Part shown: piece by piece, positions 43,463-51,084 of the stretch
Layout: the number at the start of each line of letters is the position of its first letter
Position numbering within the stretch: position 1 is the first letter of the stretch
DNA from: Candidatus Omnitrophota bacterium
GTDB lineage: Bacteria > Hinthialibacterota > Hinthialibacteria > Hinthialibacterales > Hinthialibacteraceae
Assembly (NCBI GenBank): GCA_016934335.1
Contig: JAFGTC010000130.1
Span: forward strand, 1 to 64,000
Reading direction: 5' to 3'
DNA: 64,000 bases
Program-made: the position numbers and the translations under genes
Notes under the pieces: model-generated
What the model saw: only the letters and a program-made list of their open reading frames with translations
Databases searched by the model: none
What the model was told of the DNA's origin: nothing

Positions 43463-44198
43463 GATCAAAGCGGATGATGGAAGCGGCGGGCGGCGCTTCG
43501 CTTTTAATCCATCCTGCCAAGGACGGTCAGGATTTACTTTGATAGAACTGCTGGCGGCTGTCAGCGTCATCAGCATACTCGCCGCGATACTCGGCGCGAA
43601 CTATATTCACGCCGTTCACCGCGCCGATGCGGCCGCCTGCCAGCAAAATTTGCGAACCGTATTTACCGCTTTGCAATCCTATCGTTTGGATTACAACCAT
43701 TTCCCCCCGGCGGACGGCGTCGCCGACGCTCAAGCCCGGCCGGATCACACGGAATATGGCTGCGGGCCGGCCGCCAATGGATTTTGGAGCGGCGTATCTC
43801 TGTTATTGGCCAAATATCATTTCTGTTCCGAAGAAAGCCTCTACTGTCCGGCTCTCAAGCGGCGCTATCAAAATTCCATTGAGGCCTGGCCCGGCTGCCG
43901 CGATACGCAATTCGCCGGCCGGCAGGCGCCGCAATGGCGATTCCTTCGATTCGCTTACAACAACGCCGCCGCCGACGCCGGCGGGTACAGCGGAGGCGAA
44001 CACAACATCGATGCGATAATCGACGACGATGTCTGGCTTGTTCGATGCCTGCATGTCGACGTCAGTCAATTCGACCCGGCCCGCGCCATCCCTTTTCCTT
44101 TCGAGATCGAACCGGACGAAGATCATCCCGGCAAGACCGGCCGGGGCGAATACGAACTCACTCTCCATGGCAGCATTCGCATGCGTCGCGTGAATTGA
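43446..44198 (+). CDS. Type II secretion / type IV pilin-like pseudopilin
   Basis: Prepilin signature: after a basic leader of 29 residues, G29-F30 cleavage in GRSGFTLIELLAAVSVISILAAILGANY with Glu at mature position 5. Then a globular part with LRTVFTALQSYRLDYNHFPPADG, as in GspG/GspH-like or planctomycete prepilin-like proteins. The leader is unusually long. The ORF track starts at 43296. The ATG at 43446 (MSQINKIKADD), overlapping the end of the propeller gene by 17 bp, is preferred. It would be processed by a prepilin peptidase encoded elsewhere. The C-terminal domain (about 160 aa) is not one I recognise. 250 aa. Confidence 0.8.
   Translation: MSQINKIKADDGSGGRRFAFNPSCQGRSGFTLIELLAAVSVISILAAILGANYIHAVHRADAAACQQNLRTVFTALQSYRLDYNHFPPADGVADAQARPDHTEYGCGPAANGFWSGVSLLLAKYHFCSEESLYCPALKRRYQNSIEAWPGCRDTQFAGRQAPQWRFLRFAYNNAAADAGGYSGGEHNIDAIIDDDVWLVRCLHVDVSQFDPARAIPFPFEIEPDEDHPGKTGRGEYELTLHGSIRMRRVN
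43484..43519 (+). repeat. 36-bp dispersed repeat, copy B
   Basis: CGGCGGGCGGCGCTTCGCTT... , partner of copy A at 42145. Differences are at positions 9, 11, 24, 25 and 29 of the element. It lies in the leader of the pseudopilin gene. Confidence 0.6.
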
Positions 44199-44694
44199 CT
44201 TGAAATAGGCATACGGCTGGCTGTTTACGATTTCCCGGCGGCTTCGCTTCGTTTCGAGGCAAACTTACATTTCAAAAAACTCAGCAAATTCATACGCCAT
44301 TTATCATCATCATCCATGATGGCAATGGATGCCATCATGAATTCATTTTCATCGATTCATATCCCAACCCATAGTCATATATAATTTCTGCAACTACCCG
44401 TCCAAAATCCGCATCCTTTCTCTATTCTTATGTCTGAACATGATTTATGTTGAACGGCAGTGTATCATGAGTCGGTTATTTTGGCATAATCGGATCCATG
44501 AAGATAACTTGGGAGATTGCATCGAGCTTGAATACAATGGGAATGGATGCGGCAGAGGGATTATCTTCTTAGATCAACGGAGCGTCATGCTCTTTCCATC
44601 TGCGAATTGGCTGAATAGCGCTGCAATTGGATGTAATGAAAAAGATGTGGAAGCGCGAAAAAAAGATATTTCAAGATATCTGGAGAAGGGAATC
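44199..44694. other. Intergenic region before GH95-like gene, with 10-bp inverted repeat
   Basis: AT-rich. CATGATGGCA/TGCCATCATG with a 5-nt loop (44315-44339) is a perfect inverted repeat with no T tract, so an operator is more likely than a terminator. The track ORF for the next gene runs up to 44440 through this region, but residues 1-85 have no recognisable content and the strong ribosome-binding site is at 44682-44690. No other gene is seen. Confidence 0.4.
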
Positions 44695-47175
44695 ATGTTC
44701 TCATATAAAAACAAGCGAGTTGTGATTAACGTATTATTTGTGTTTGCTTTTCTTATAACGCCGGGATGCTCTTCCGCTTTCGATTCCTTCGAACGCGCCA
44801 AACTCCATCCCATCGCCGCCAACCACGCTTGCGTGGATTTCTTCGAAGGCGCGCTGCTCGGCAACGGCGGCATGGGTGCGGTCGTAACTACCCGCCCCGA
44901 CGCCGTTGTGATCTACTTCGGCCACAACAATGTGTGGGATATCCGCGTCGCCGAAGACAATCAAGAGAAGATCGGAACGTTCCAAGAAATCTTTGAAAAA
45001 GTGAAGGCTATTTCCGAAGAGTTGCCTTCGCTCAACGACGATCCATGGTACAACCAATATCGAACCATGACGCGCGAGAATTATGCGAAGCCCTACCCGC
45101 GCCCATTTCCCTGCGGATCGGTGCTGCTCGGGTTCGATCGCCGCGAGGTCAGGCTGCTCGGCCATCGCCTGGATGTTTCGAACGGATTATGCGAAATCGC
45201 GCTGCGCGTCGGAGGCCGTCCTGCGACCTTGCAGGTGTTCGCCGATATGACCGCCGACCGCTTGTGGTTTCAACTGATCGACGAATTCGGCGACTTGCTG
45301 CCTTCCTGCTTCGAACGCATTCGCCTGTTCGCCGATCCAAAGACCCCGGAAGAATTTCCCCGATACACAATCCCCGAATCCCTGCCGGACGATGCTCTCT
45401 CCTTCCGCCAAACTTTACCCGCTCTGGAGCCGGATGAATATGACAAAGAAAAAGGCGATCCCAACGACCGCGCCTTCCACCTGTCGATTCGCTTGAACGC
45501 CAAACTGGAGCGCGGTGAGCGCATCAACTGGGAGGGGCTGCCCCAAGCGATGGAAGCCATGGAGCGGGCTCTCTTGCCCCAGGAAGGCCTCGTTGGCTGC
45601 ATTCAATTGGACGAAGGGCTTTCGGCCGACATCGATGAAGGATTGGGCGACGTTCCCAAACCCACCGGCTGGCGCTTCCATGAAGCCCGGCGTCAAAGCG
45701 ATGAAATATGGAAAGCCTATTGGAACCGGTCCGGCGTCGCTTTGGAGGACGAGTTTCTGGAGCGCGTCTGGTATTGGAATCTCTACTTCATCAACTGCTC
45801 GGTGCGCGATGGAGTCACGTGTCCCGGATTGTTCGCCAATTGGAGTCTTGGCGACATCGGGACAGCCTGGCACGGCGATTACCACATGAACTACAACACC
45901 CAGCAGCCCTTCTGGGCGACATTTTCCAGCAATCACGTGGAAAAGAATCTTCCATATGTTGATTTGGTAGACCATCTGCTGCCCGTCAGCCGAAAATGGG
46001 CCAAGGATTATTACGGTCTGAGAGGGTCGTATTTTCCTCATTCCGCTTATCCAACCCAAATGAACATGATGCCCTATCCCGTCCCCACTTGGGGCTGGGA
46101 AATCTGCGAGACGCCCTGGACGGTGCAGGGGCTCTGGTGGCACTACCTCTATACGATGGACGAATCCTTCCTGCGCGAACGCGCCTTCACTCCCATCCGG
46201 GAGGCGGTTCTGTTTCTTGTCGATTACATGAAACGGCCCGAAGCGCGCGGCGAACGCTGGGGCGACGACAAATATCATATCTTTCCCACCGTCCCGCCGG
46301 AGTTGTACGGGCTCAAACCGGGATTTCAATATAATTACGACTGCCTGGTCGATCTGACGCTGACTAAATTTATATTCAAAGCCTATCTCCAGGCTGTCGA
46401 TGTTCTGAATCAGGACGACGCAGAATTAGTCAGCGACGTCAATGAAATTCTGGAACATTTTCCCGATTACCCCACCGCCGAATCGAAGCGGGGAGCCGTT
46501 TTCGTCTCTGTGCCGGGCGAGCGCTCCGACGTCGTTTACAACGTCCCCAATTCGTTGATGACCGTCTTTCCCGGAGAAGAACATGGGCTCCATTCTCCTG
46601 CGGAAATATACGACATGCTCAAAGTCACCTATCGCAATACCCGCATTGAAGGCGGAAACGAACTGGTGTTTCTCAACCTTCAGGCGGCTCGAATCGGCCT
46701 TCTCGATCTGGAGGAATTTAAACGGCAAATCCGCTACTGCATGCTGCCTAATGGTTCTTGCACGGATATGGTGTTGCAGGTGCACGGGCGCTACAACGAT
46801 TACACAAACTACGCTTTCATGGAGCGTATGGGGATCTGGTTCGAAAATTTCGCTCTGCCGGTCGTGATAAATGAATGCCTGATGCAGAGTTACAACGGAG
46901 TCATCCGTCTATTCCCCAATTGGCCCGAAGAGAAAGACGCCCGTTTTTATTCTCTGCGCGCCGCCGGGGCCTTTTTGGTCAGCGCCGAATATGAAGGCGG
47001 CGCCGTCCAGGGAATTGAGATCGAAAGCGAAGCCGGCGCTCCTCTCCGCCTGATCAATCCCTGGCCTCAAGGCGCTAGAATCGTCGTCGGCCAGAGAGAA
47101 GCCATAGCGACTGGAGAAATCATGGAACAAAAAACAGAAGCGGGAGAGACGATAAGAATAACGCCGTTCAAGTAA
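44695..47175 (+). CDS. GH95-like (six-hairpin) glycoside hydrolase, probable lipoprotein
   Basis: The start at ATG 44695 (MFSYKNKRVVINVLFVFAFL) has GGAGAAGGG directly upstream and an export signal ending TPGC, a weak lipobox. The N-terminal GALLGNGGMGAVVTTRPDAVVIYFGHNNVWD matches the opening of GH95/DUF5703-type proteins. The (alpha/alpha)6 part shows HGDYHMNYNTQQPFWATFSSNH, placing the N-x-N pair that positions water in GH95 alpha-L-fucosidases/galactosidases, and EVRLLGHRLDVSNGLCEIALRVG in the beta domain. Substrate specificity is unknown. 826 aa. The upstream track start (44440) would add 85 residues before the signal. Confidence 0.75.
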   Translation: MFSYKNKRVVINVLFVFAFLITPGCSSAFDSFERAKLHPIAANHACVDFFEGALLGNGGMGAVVTTRPDAVVIYFGHNNVWDIRVAEDNQEKIGTFQEIFEKVKAISEELPSLNDDPWYNQYRTMTRENYAKPYPRPFPCGSVLLGFDRREVRLLGHRLDVSNGLCEIALRVGGRPATLQVFADMTADRLWFQLIDEFGDLLPSCFERIRLFADPKTPEEFPRYTIPESLPDDALSFRQTLPALEPDEYDKEKGDPNDRAFHLSIRLNAKLERGERINWEGLPQAMEAMERALLPQEGLVGCIQLDEGLSADIDEGLGDVPKPTGWRFHEARRQSDEIWKAYWNRSGVALEDEFLERVWYWNLYFINCSVRDGVTCPGLFANWSLGDIGTAWHGDYHMNYNTQQPFWATFSSNHVEKNLPYVDLVDHLLPVSRKWAKDYYGLRGSYFPHSAYPTQMNMMPYPVPTWGWEICETPWTVQGLWWHYLYTMDESFLRERAFTPIREAVLFLVDYMKRPEARGERWGDDKYHIFPTVPPELYGLKPGFQYNYDCLVDLTLTKFIFKAYLQAVDVLNQDDAELVSDVNEILEHFPDYPTAESKRGAVFVSVPGERSDVVYNVPNSLMTVFPGEEHGLHSPAEIYDMLKVTYRNTRIEGGNELVFLNLQAARIGLLDLEEFKRQIRYCMLPNGSCTDMVLQVHGRYNDYTNYAFMERMGIWFENFALPVVINECLMQSYNGVIRLFPNWPEEKDARFYSLRAAGAFLVSAEYEGGAVQGIEIESEAGAPLRLINPWPQGARIVVGQREAIATGEIMEQKTEAGETIRITPFK

Positions 47176-47270
47176 TGGAATATTCATCACAGCATGAGGC
47201 GATAAGAAATTCTTTGCGGATAAGGATGAAGTTGGAGCGGGTGATCAGCATGTAAGCATAGGAGGAAGCG

Positions 47271-48269
47271 ATGGCGGCGCAATATAATCCAGGATGTTCG
47301 AGTACGATGTCTCGACGCGCGTTTTGTCATAATTCGTTGGCGTTCGCGATGTGGCCCTCCTTCGCGAGTTGGATGTCCTCCGATCGTATGATCGAATCCA
47401 ACCGATCGTCCAAAGTGGTCGTCGTACGAGATCGAAAGGCGTTGGATTCCAGCCATGAGCCTTCTTTCGATTCCGTTCTCAGGATGCTCCACGCCGGCTT
47501 GTGCGAGCTCTGCGGAACGGGATCGGTCCGCCAGGCGTGGGAGCGGCTGTTTCCCTCGATTGAACGAGCGGCCGTCAAATCAAATGTAAGCGTGCGTCCG
47601 GTTCATGCCGCTTTTCATCAAGCGATCATGGAATCGTTGTCTCTGTATGGAATCCGTCAAGATCAAATGTGCGTATGGGATCGGAATCGAGGCGGGATTG
47701 GAATCGCTCAAGCGGATTCCAAGGATTGGGATTGGGCGCCGGGCTACGGAGACGATCATCTCAGCCGCGCCGTGCATTGGGCGGATGGGCTGATCAACGC
47801 TCCCATGTTGAAGACGCACCCCGTCACGGGGATTTCCGGGGCGGTGAAAAATTGGGCGGGGGCGGTCACCGGCATCAATCGGCGCGACGATCAGGCGACT
47901 TTCGCTATTCACGCCAATCGGTGCGCCGATATCGGGCGCATTCATGCATTGCCCGCCATCCGATCGAAAAGCCGGTTGATTGTAATGGACGCTTTAACTC
48001 CGCTTTTCCAAACAAGTGAGCCGAACCGTTCGTACGAATCTTGGCCCTATGGCGGATTGATTCTGGGATTGGATCCTGTGGCTGTTGATCGAGCGGGATG
48101 GGAAATATTGAATGAATATCAGAGTGCAATAGAAAATCGAACTTGGCGGAAGCCGCCTTTACCGCTGCATTTGATCGAATCGTCGCGGCGATATGGGTTG
48201 GGAAACTGGGAGGCCGGCTGCATTGAAACGAGATTCGTTGACTCGAACAAGGCTGTTTTCGGGAAATAA
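47271..48269 (+). CDS. DUF362 domain protein
   Basis: The N terminus has SRRAFCHNSLAFAMWPS, resembling but not matching a Tat signal. The body fits DUF362: VVVVRDRKAL, RAAVKSNVSVRP, ADGLINAPMLKTHPVTGISGAVKNWAGAVTGI and IVMDALTPLF, ending LGLDPVAVDRAGWEIL. DUF362 proteins are of uncertain function. Some carry ferredoxin domains, but this one (332 aa) has no CxxCxxC motif. AGGAGG lies 4-5 nt before the ATG. It is transcribed convergently with the NarL-type regulator 15 bp away. Confidence 0.85.
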   Translation: MAAQYNPGCSSTMSRRAFCHNSLAFAMWPSFASWMSSDRMIESNRSSKVVVVRDRKALDSSHEPSFDSVLRMLHAGLCELCGTGSVRQAWERLFPSIERAAVKSNVSVRPVHAAFHQAIMESLSLYGIRQDQMCVWDRNRGGIGIAQADSKDWDWAPGYGDDHLSRAVHWADGLINAPMLKTHPVTGISGAVKNWAGAVTGINRRDDQATFAIHANRCADIGRIHALPAIRSKSRLIVMDALTPLFQTSEPNRSYESWPYGGLILGLDPVAVDRAGWEILNEYQSAIENRTWRKPPLPLHLIESSRRYGLGNWEAGCIETRFVDSNKAVFGK

Positions 48270-48284
48270 GGTTTGGGGGGGGCG

Positions 48285-48938
48285 TCAAGTCGTAATTTCG
48301 TTGTGAACCCATTCAAACGCTTTCATGAGCAATTCGTTCGTGTTATGAAGGTTGAGTTTTTCTTTGACGCGGGAACGGTAGGTTTCGATGGTTTTAACGC
48401 TCAAATGCAATTGATCCGCAATTTGGCGGGTTGTGTAACCCTGGCCGATCAGGCGAAAGACGTCCAATTCCCGGTCGCTCAAAACTTCCATATCCGAAGC
48501 GATTGGCGATTGGCCTACGTCAGAGACGCGATGAAGGATTTTTGAAAGGATGGAATCGCTGACATACATTTCGTTGTTAAGAACTTTGCGTAAAGCCAGC
48601 ATGATTTTTTCGGTCAATTCGCGCTTCATAATGTAGCCGTTGGCGCCGGCTTTCAGCGCACGCTCGGCGTACAGGGTTTCCTCGTGGAGAGAAATCACCA
48701 ATATGGGAACCTTGTTCATAGTGGCGCGGATATTTTTGATTAAATCGATCCCATTGGTTCCCCCGAGGTGAATGTCAATAATGATGATGTCCGGTTTGTG
48801 AGTCTGGATCTCGGTGATGGCGCTATTGGCGTCGTCCGCTTCGGAGCAAACGCATAGATCGTCTTCCTGATCGATCAGTTGCTTCATTCCGTGGCGAACA
48901 ATGGGATGATCGTCTACTAACAGGACTTTCTTTTTCAT
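48285..48938 (-). CDS. NarL/LuxR-type response regulator (orphan)
   Basis: The receiver domain (residues 1-120) has KVLLVDDHPIVRHG, the phosphoacceptor in DIIIIDIHLGGTNG, SLHEE and the Lys in NGYIMKRELTE. A LuxR-type helix-turn-helix follows (about 150-215): LSDRELDVFRLIGQGYTTRQIADQLHLSVKTIETYRSRVKEKL. 217 aa, normal. No histidine kinase is nearby (the kinase at 32856 is paired with another regulator), so the partner is unlinked. It may regulate genes across its AT-rich upstream region. Confidence 0.94.
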   Translation of the reverse strand: MKKKVLLVDDHPIVRHGMKQLIDQEDDLCVCSEADDANSAITEIQTHKPDIIIIDIHLGGTNGIDLIKNIRATMNKVPILVISLHEETLYAERALKAGANGYIMKRELTEKIMLALRKVLNNEMYVSDSILSKILHRVSDVGQSPIASDMEVLSDRELDVFRLIGQGYTTRQIADQLHLSVKTIETYRSRVKEKLNLHNTNELLMKAFEWVHNEITT

Positions 48939-49288
48939 GAAATGATCTCTTCTGCCTGTATGCTAAAACGGGCGAGATCTTGGAAGGGCAGTAAGGCAAG
49001 AGGAGATCGTGCTATGTTGGATCGAATCCAAGCCGCCCGCTGCTAAAATTGACATGATTCATGCAGCAAGCCATCACTAATAAGAAGATAATATGTAAAG
49101 ATCTTTTTAATCTCCAATCACATTGTAAACGATTGGATCAAAAAAAGAAGTAGAAATTAACACAATCGTCAATTATTTAACAATTCACATAAAAGCTATT
49201 TTTCTACAAAATCAATGAATATTTATAGAATAGTATCGTTTTCTTGTCAATATGAAAAAACCATTCGTCAAGTTTTCCATTGATCCGA
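48939..49288. other. AT-rich intergenic region upstream of the orphan regulator
   Basis: Very AT-rich from about 49070 on. No gene-sized ORF. A ten-codon reading frame at 49013 (MLDRIQAARC) lies in range of AGAGGAG, but nothing else supports it. It probably holds the promoter of the NarL-type gene and the 3' end of the hypothetical gene transcribed toward it. Confidence 0.4.
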
Positions 49289-49669
49289 TCAGGCGGCTTG
49301 AAAACTTAGATCGATGCCCCATAGGATGTTGGATTCGTTGCGGTGGTTTCTCGTGTAAGTCGTCACCCACTCATATTCCCCGCACATCATTCCTTTGCTT
49401 ATAACGGCGATCAACTCGACTTCATTGCAGGGCAACTCGAAATACCAGGTAGGAATTCCCGCCTCTTTTCGCTGTTTATAGGCCGGGCGATATCCCCGCA
49501 TCCACATTTCGGAAAATGAAAGTTGGATGCTGCCGCAAAACATTTCAAAAGCGTCGTCCAGATCCGGCATGGCGCCGAGAAATTCTTCCATTCGCTCCAA
49601 GGCGTGTTCTTTGATTGAAAAGAATCCCGCTTTGCTGAGTTTTAGAAACTTATCGCCGCGTATCGCCAT
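49289..49669 (-). CDS. Hypothetical protein
   Basis: 126 aa from the ATG at 49669, which follows GGGAGGGCTGGAGCG. The track's start at 49741 has no ribosome-binding site. It is soluble, with KEHALERMEEFLGAMPDLDDAFEMFCGS and GIPTWYFELPCNEVELIAVISKGMMCGEYEWVTTY. The end pattern (basic, then beta-rich EYEWVTTYTRN) is reminiscent of small toxin-like or phage-type proteins, but I cannot assign a family. Function unknown. Confidence 0.55.
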   Translation of the reverse strand: MAIRGDKFLKLSKAGFFSIKEHALERMEEFLGAMPDLDDAFEMFCGSIQLSFSEMWMRGYRPAYKQRKEAGIPTWYFELPCNEVELIAVISKGMMCGEYEWVTTYTRNHRNESNILWGIDLSFQAA

Positions 49670-50049
49670 CGCTCCAGCCCTCCCTTCGTTTGTGTCGTTA
49701 TTAAAAAGCAAAATAGGCGCCAAAGGGATTGTTTTGGGCATTTGGAGAGACGACTCGCTTGAAAATATGAATTTAGGGAAAAGTCGCCATGCTATGCGCC
49801 TCCCTCGGGAAGCGCGATTTTCATGAAAAATGAATCAAAAATTGAGTGGAATTATTCAGTTTTTGATTGGTTATTCTTGATCTCATCCGTAAATGAATGC
49901 CGGGCTTGGAGCGGACGCCGAAAGCCGTGCGTTCAAACCGCCGCTCATTCAGTATTATGCTTTTCTGAACTAGGATAGTCTAAGAGGATAGTCTAAGAGA
50001 GGTTTTCCACTCCGGTCTCTCTTCGCGCAGAAGAGGAAGAAAGAGCAAA
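49670..50049. other. Intergenic region between hypothetical and inositol-monophosphatase-like genes
   Basis: No gene seen. It contains a 13-bp tandem repeat (AGGATAGTCTAAG x2) at 49972-49997, close to the ribosome-binding site region of the downstream gene (GAAGAGGAAG before the ATG at 50050). Confidence 0.4.
49972..49997. repeat. 13-bp tandem direct repeat (x2)
   Basis: Two perfect head-to-tail copies of AGGATAGTCTAAG about 55-75 bp before the start codon at 50050. It is a candidate regulator site or a recent duplication. Confidence 0.6.
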
Positions 50050-51069
50050 ATGTCGATGAACTTGGATTTGATACGCGATGTATTGATTCAAATTGGAAGG
50101 CGGGTGCGAGAGCGCGTTTATCATTCTCTGACGCACCAGTCGCTGGAGGAGCGCACCTCCGTTCATGCGGAGACGGAGGAGGATACGATCTACCAGATCG
50201 ATCGGGATGTCGAATCCATCATCCTCCCCGAATTGAATCGTCATGCGGCTGCATTGAACGGCGTTATCCTGATTGCGGAAGGCATCGGCGATGAGGACGC
50301 CGTCGCGCTCCCGCATGGATGCGATCCCCGCGATGCGGCCCTGCGCATCCTGATGGATCCCATCGACGGCACGCGCGGCATCATGTATGACAAGCGATCG
50401 GCGTTTTTCCTGGCGGGAGCGGCCCCCAATCGGGACGAGGCGGCTTCGCTCCGGGATGTCGTCGCGTCCGTCATGGTGGAACTCCCAACCTCGCGAAGTT
50501 ATCTCAGCGATGAAATATGGGCGTTGCGCGGGCAGGGAGCGCATCGGTCAACGTACAATATGAAATCGGGCGAAATCGAAGCGCGAAAAATCGCGCCCTC
50601 CCAATCGAAGACTCTTCTCGGCGGTTTTGGCCAGATCAGCCGGTTTTTCCCGCCGGCCAAGGAGATTCTCGCCCGCATTGAAGACCAATTGATAGAGCGC
50701 CTTTTCCCCGACGCGCCTGCGGGCCGGGCGATTCTTTTTGAAGACCAATATATTTCCACCGGCGGTCAATTGTATGAAATGCTAGTCGGACACGACCGGT
50801 TCGTCGCCGATTTGCGCGCGAGTCTCTATCGCCGGATCGAAAAAGAGGGCCGGCGAATCGGCTTGACCTGCCATCCCTACGATGTGGCCGCCCATAATAT
50901 CGCTCAAGAAGCGGGCGTGATTGTCACCGACGCCCGAGGCGCCGATCTCGATCCGCCTTTGACAACCACCGGCGCAGTGGATTGGATCGCTTACGCCAAT
51001 CCCAGCATCCGGGATGAAATTCAGCCGGTGCTAATGGATCTGCTGCGGGAGCAGGGATTGATTGAGTAA
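50050..51069 (+). CDS. Inositol-monophosphatase-family phosphatase
   Basis: FIG-superfamily Mg/Li-sensitive phosphatase. The metal-binding motif is ILMDPIDGTRGIMYDKRSAF (DPxDGT), preceded by VHAETEEDTIYQIDRDVES as the family's early helix. The C-terminal half carries CHPYDVAAHNIAQEAGVIVTD, where WDxAAgxxi is more typical, so the second motif is divergent. Substrates could be inositol phosphates, PAP or fructose-1,6-bisphosphate. PAP removal would suit the sulfotransferase at 2605 but is only a guess. The next gene begins 15 bp later. Confidence 0.85.
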   Translation: MSMNLDLIRDVLIQIGRRVRERVYHSLTHQSLEERTSVHAETEEDTIYQIDRDVESIILPELNRHAAALNGVILIAEGIGDEDAVALPHGCDPRDAALRILMDPIDGTRGIMYDKRSAFFLAGAAPNRDEAASLRDVVASVMVELPTSRSYLSDEIWALRGQGAHRSTYNMKSGEIEARKIAPSQSKTLLGGFGQISRFFPPAKEILARIEDQLIERLFPDAPAGRAILFEDQYISTGGQLYEMLVGHDRFVADLRASLYRRIEKEGRRIGLTCHPYDVAAHNIAQEAGVIVTDARGADLDPPLTTTGAVDWIAYANPSIRDEIQPVLMDLLREQGLIE

Positions 51070-51084
51070 AAGAGGCGTTAAACC

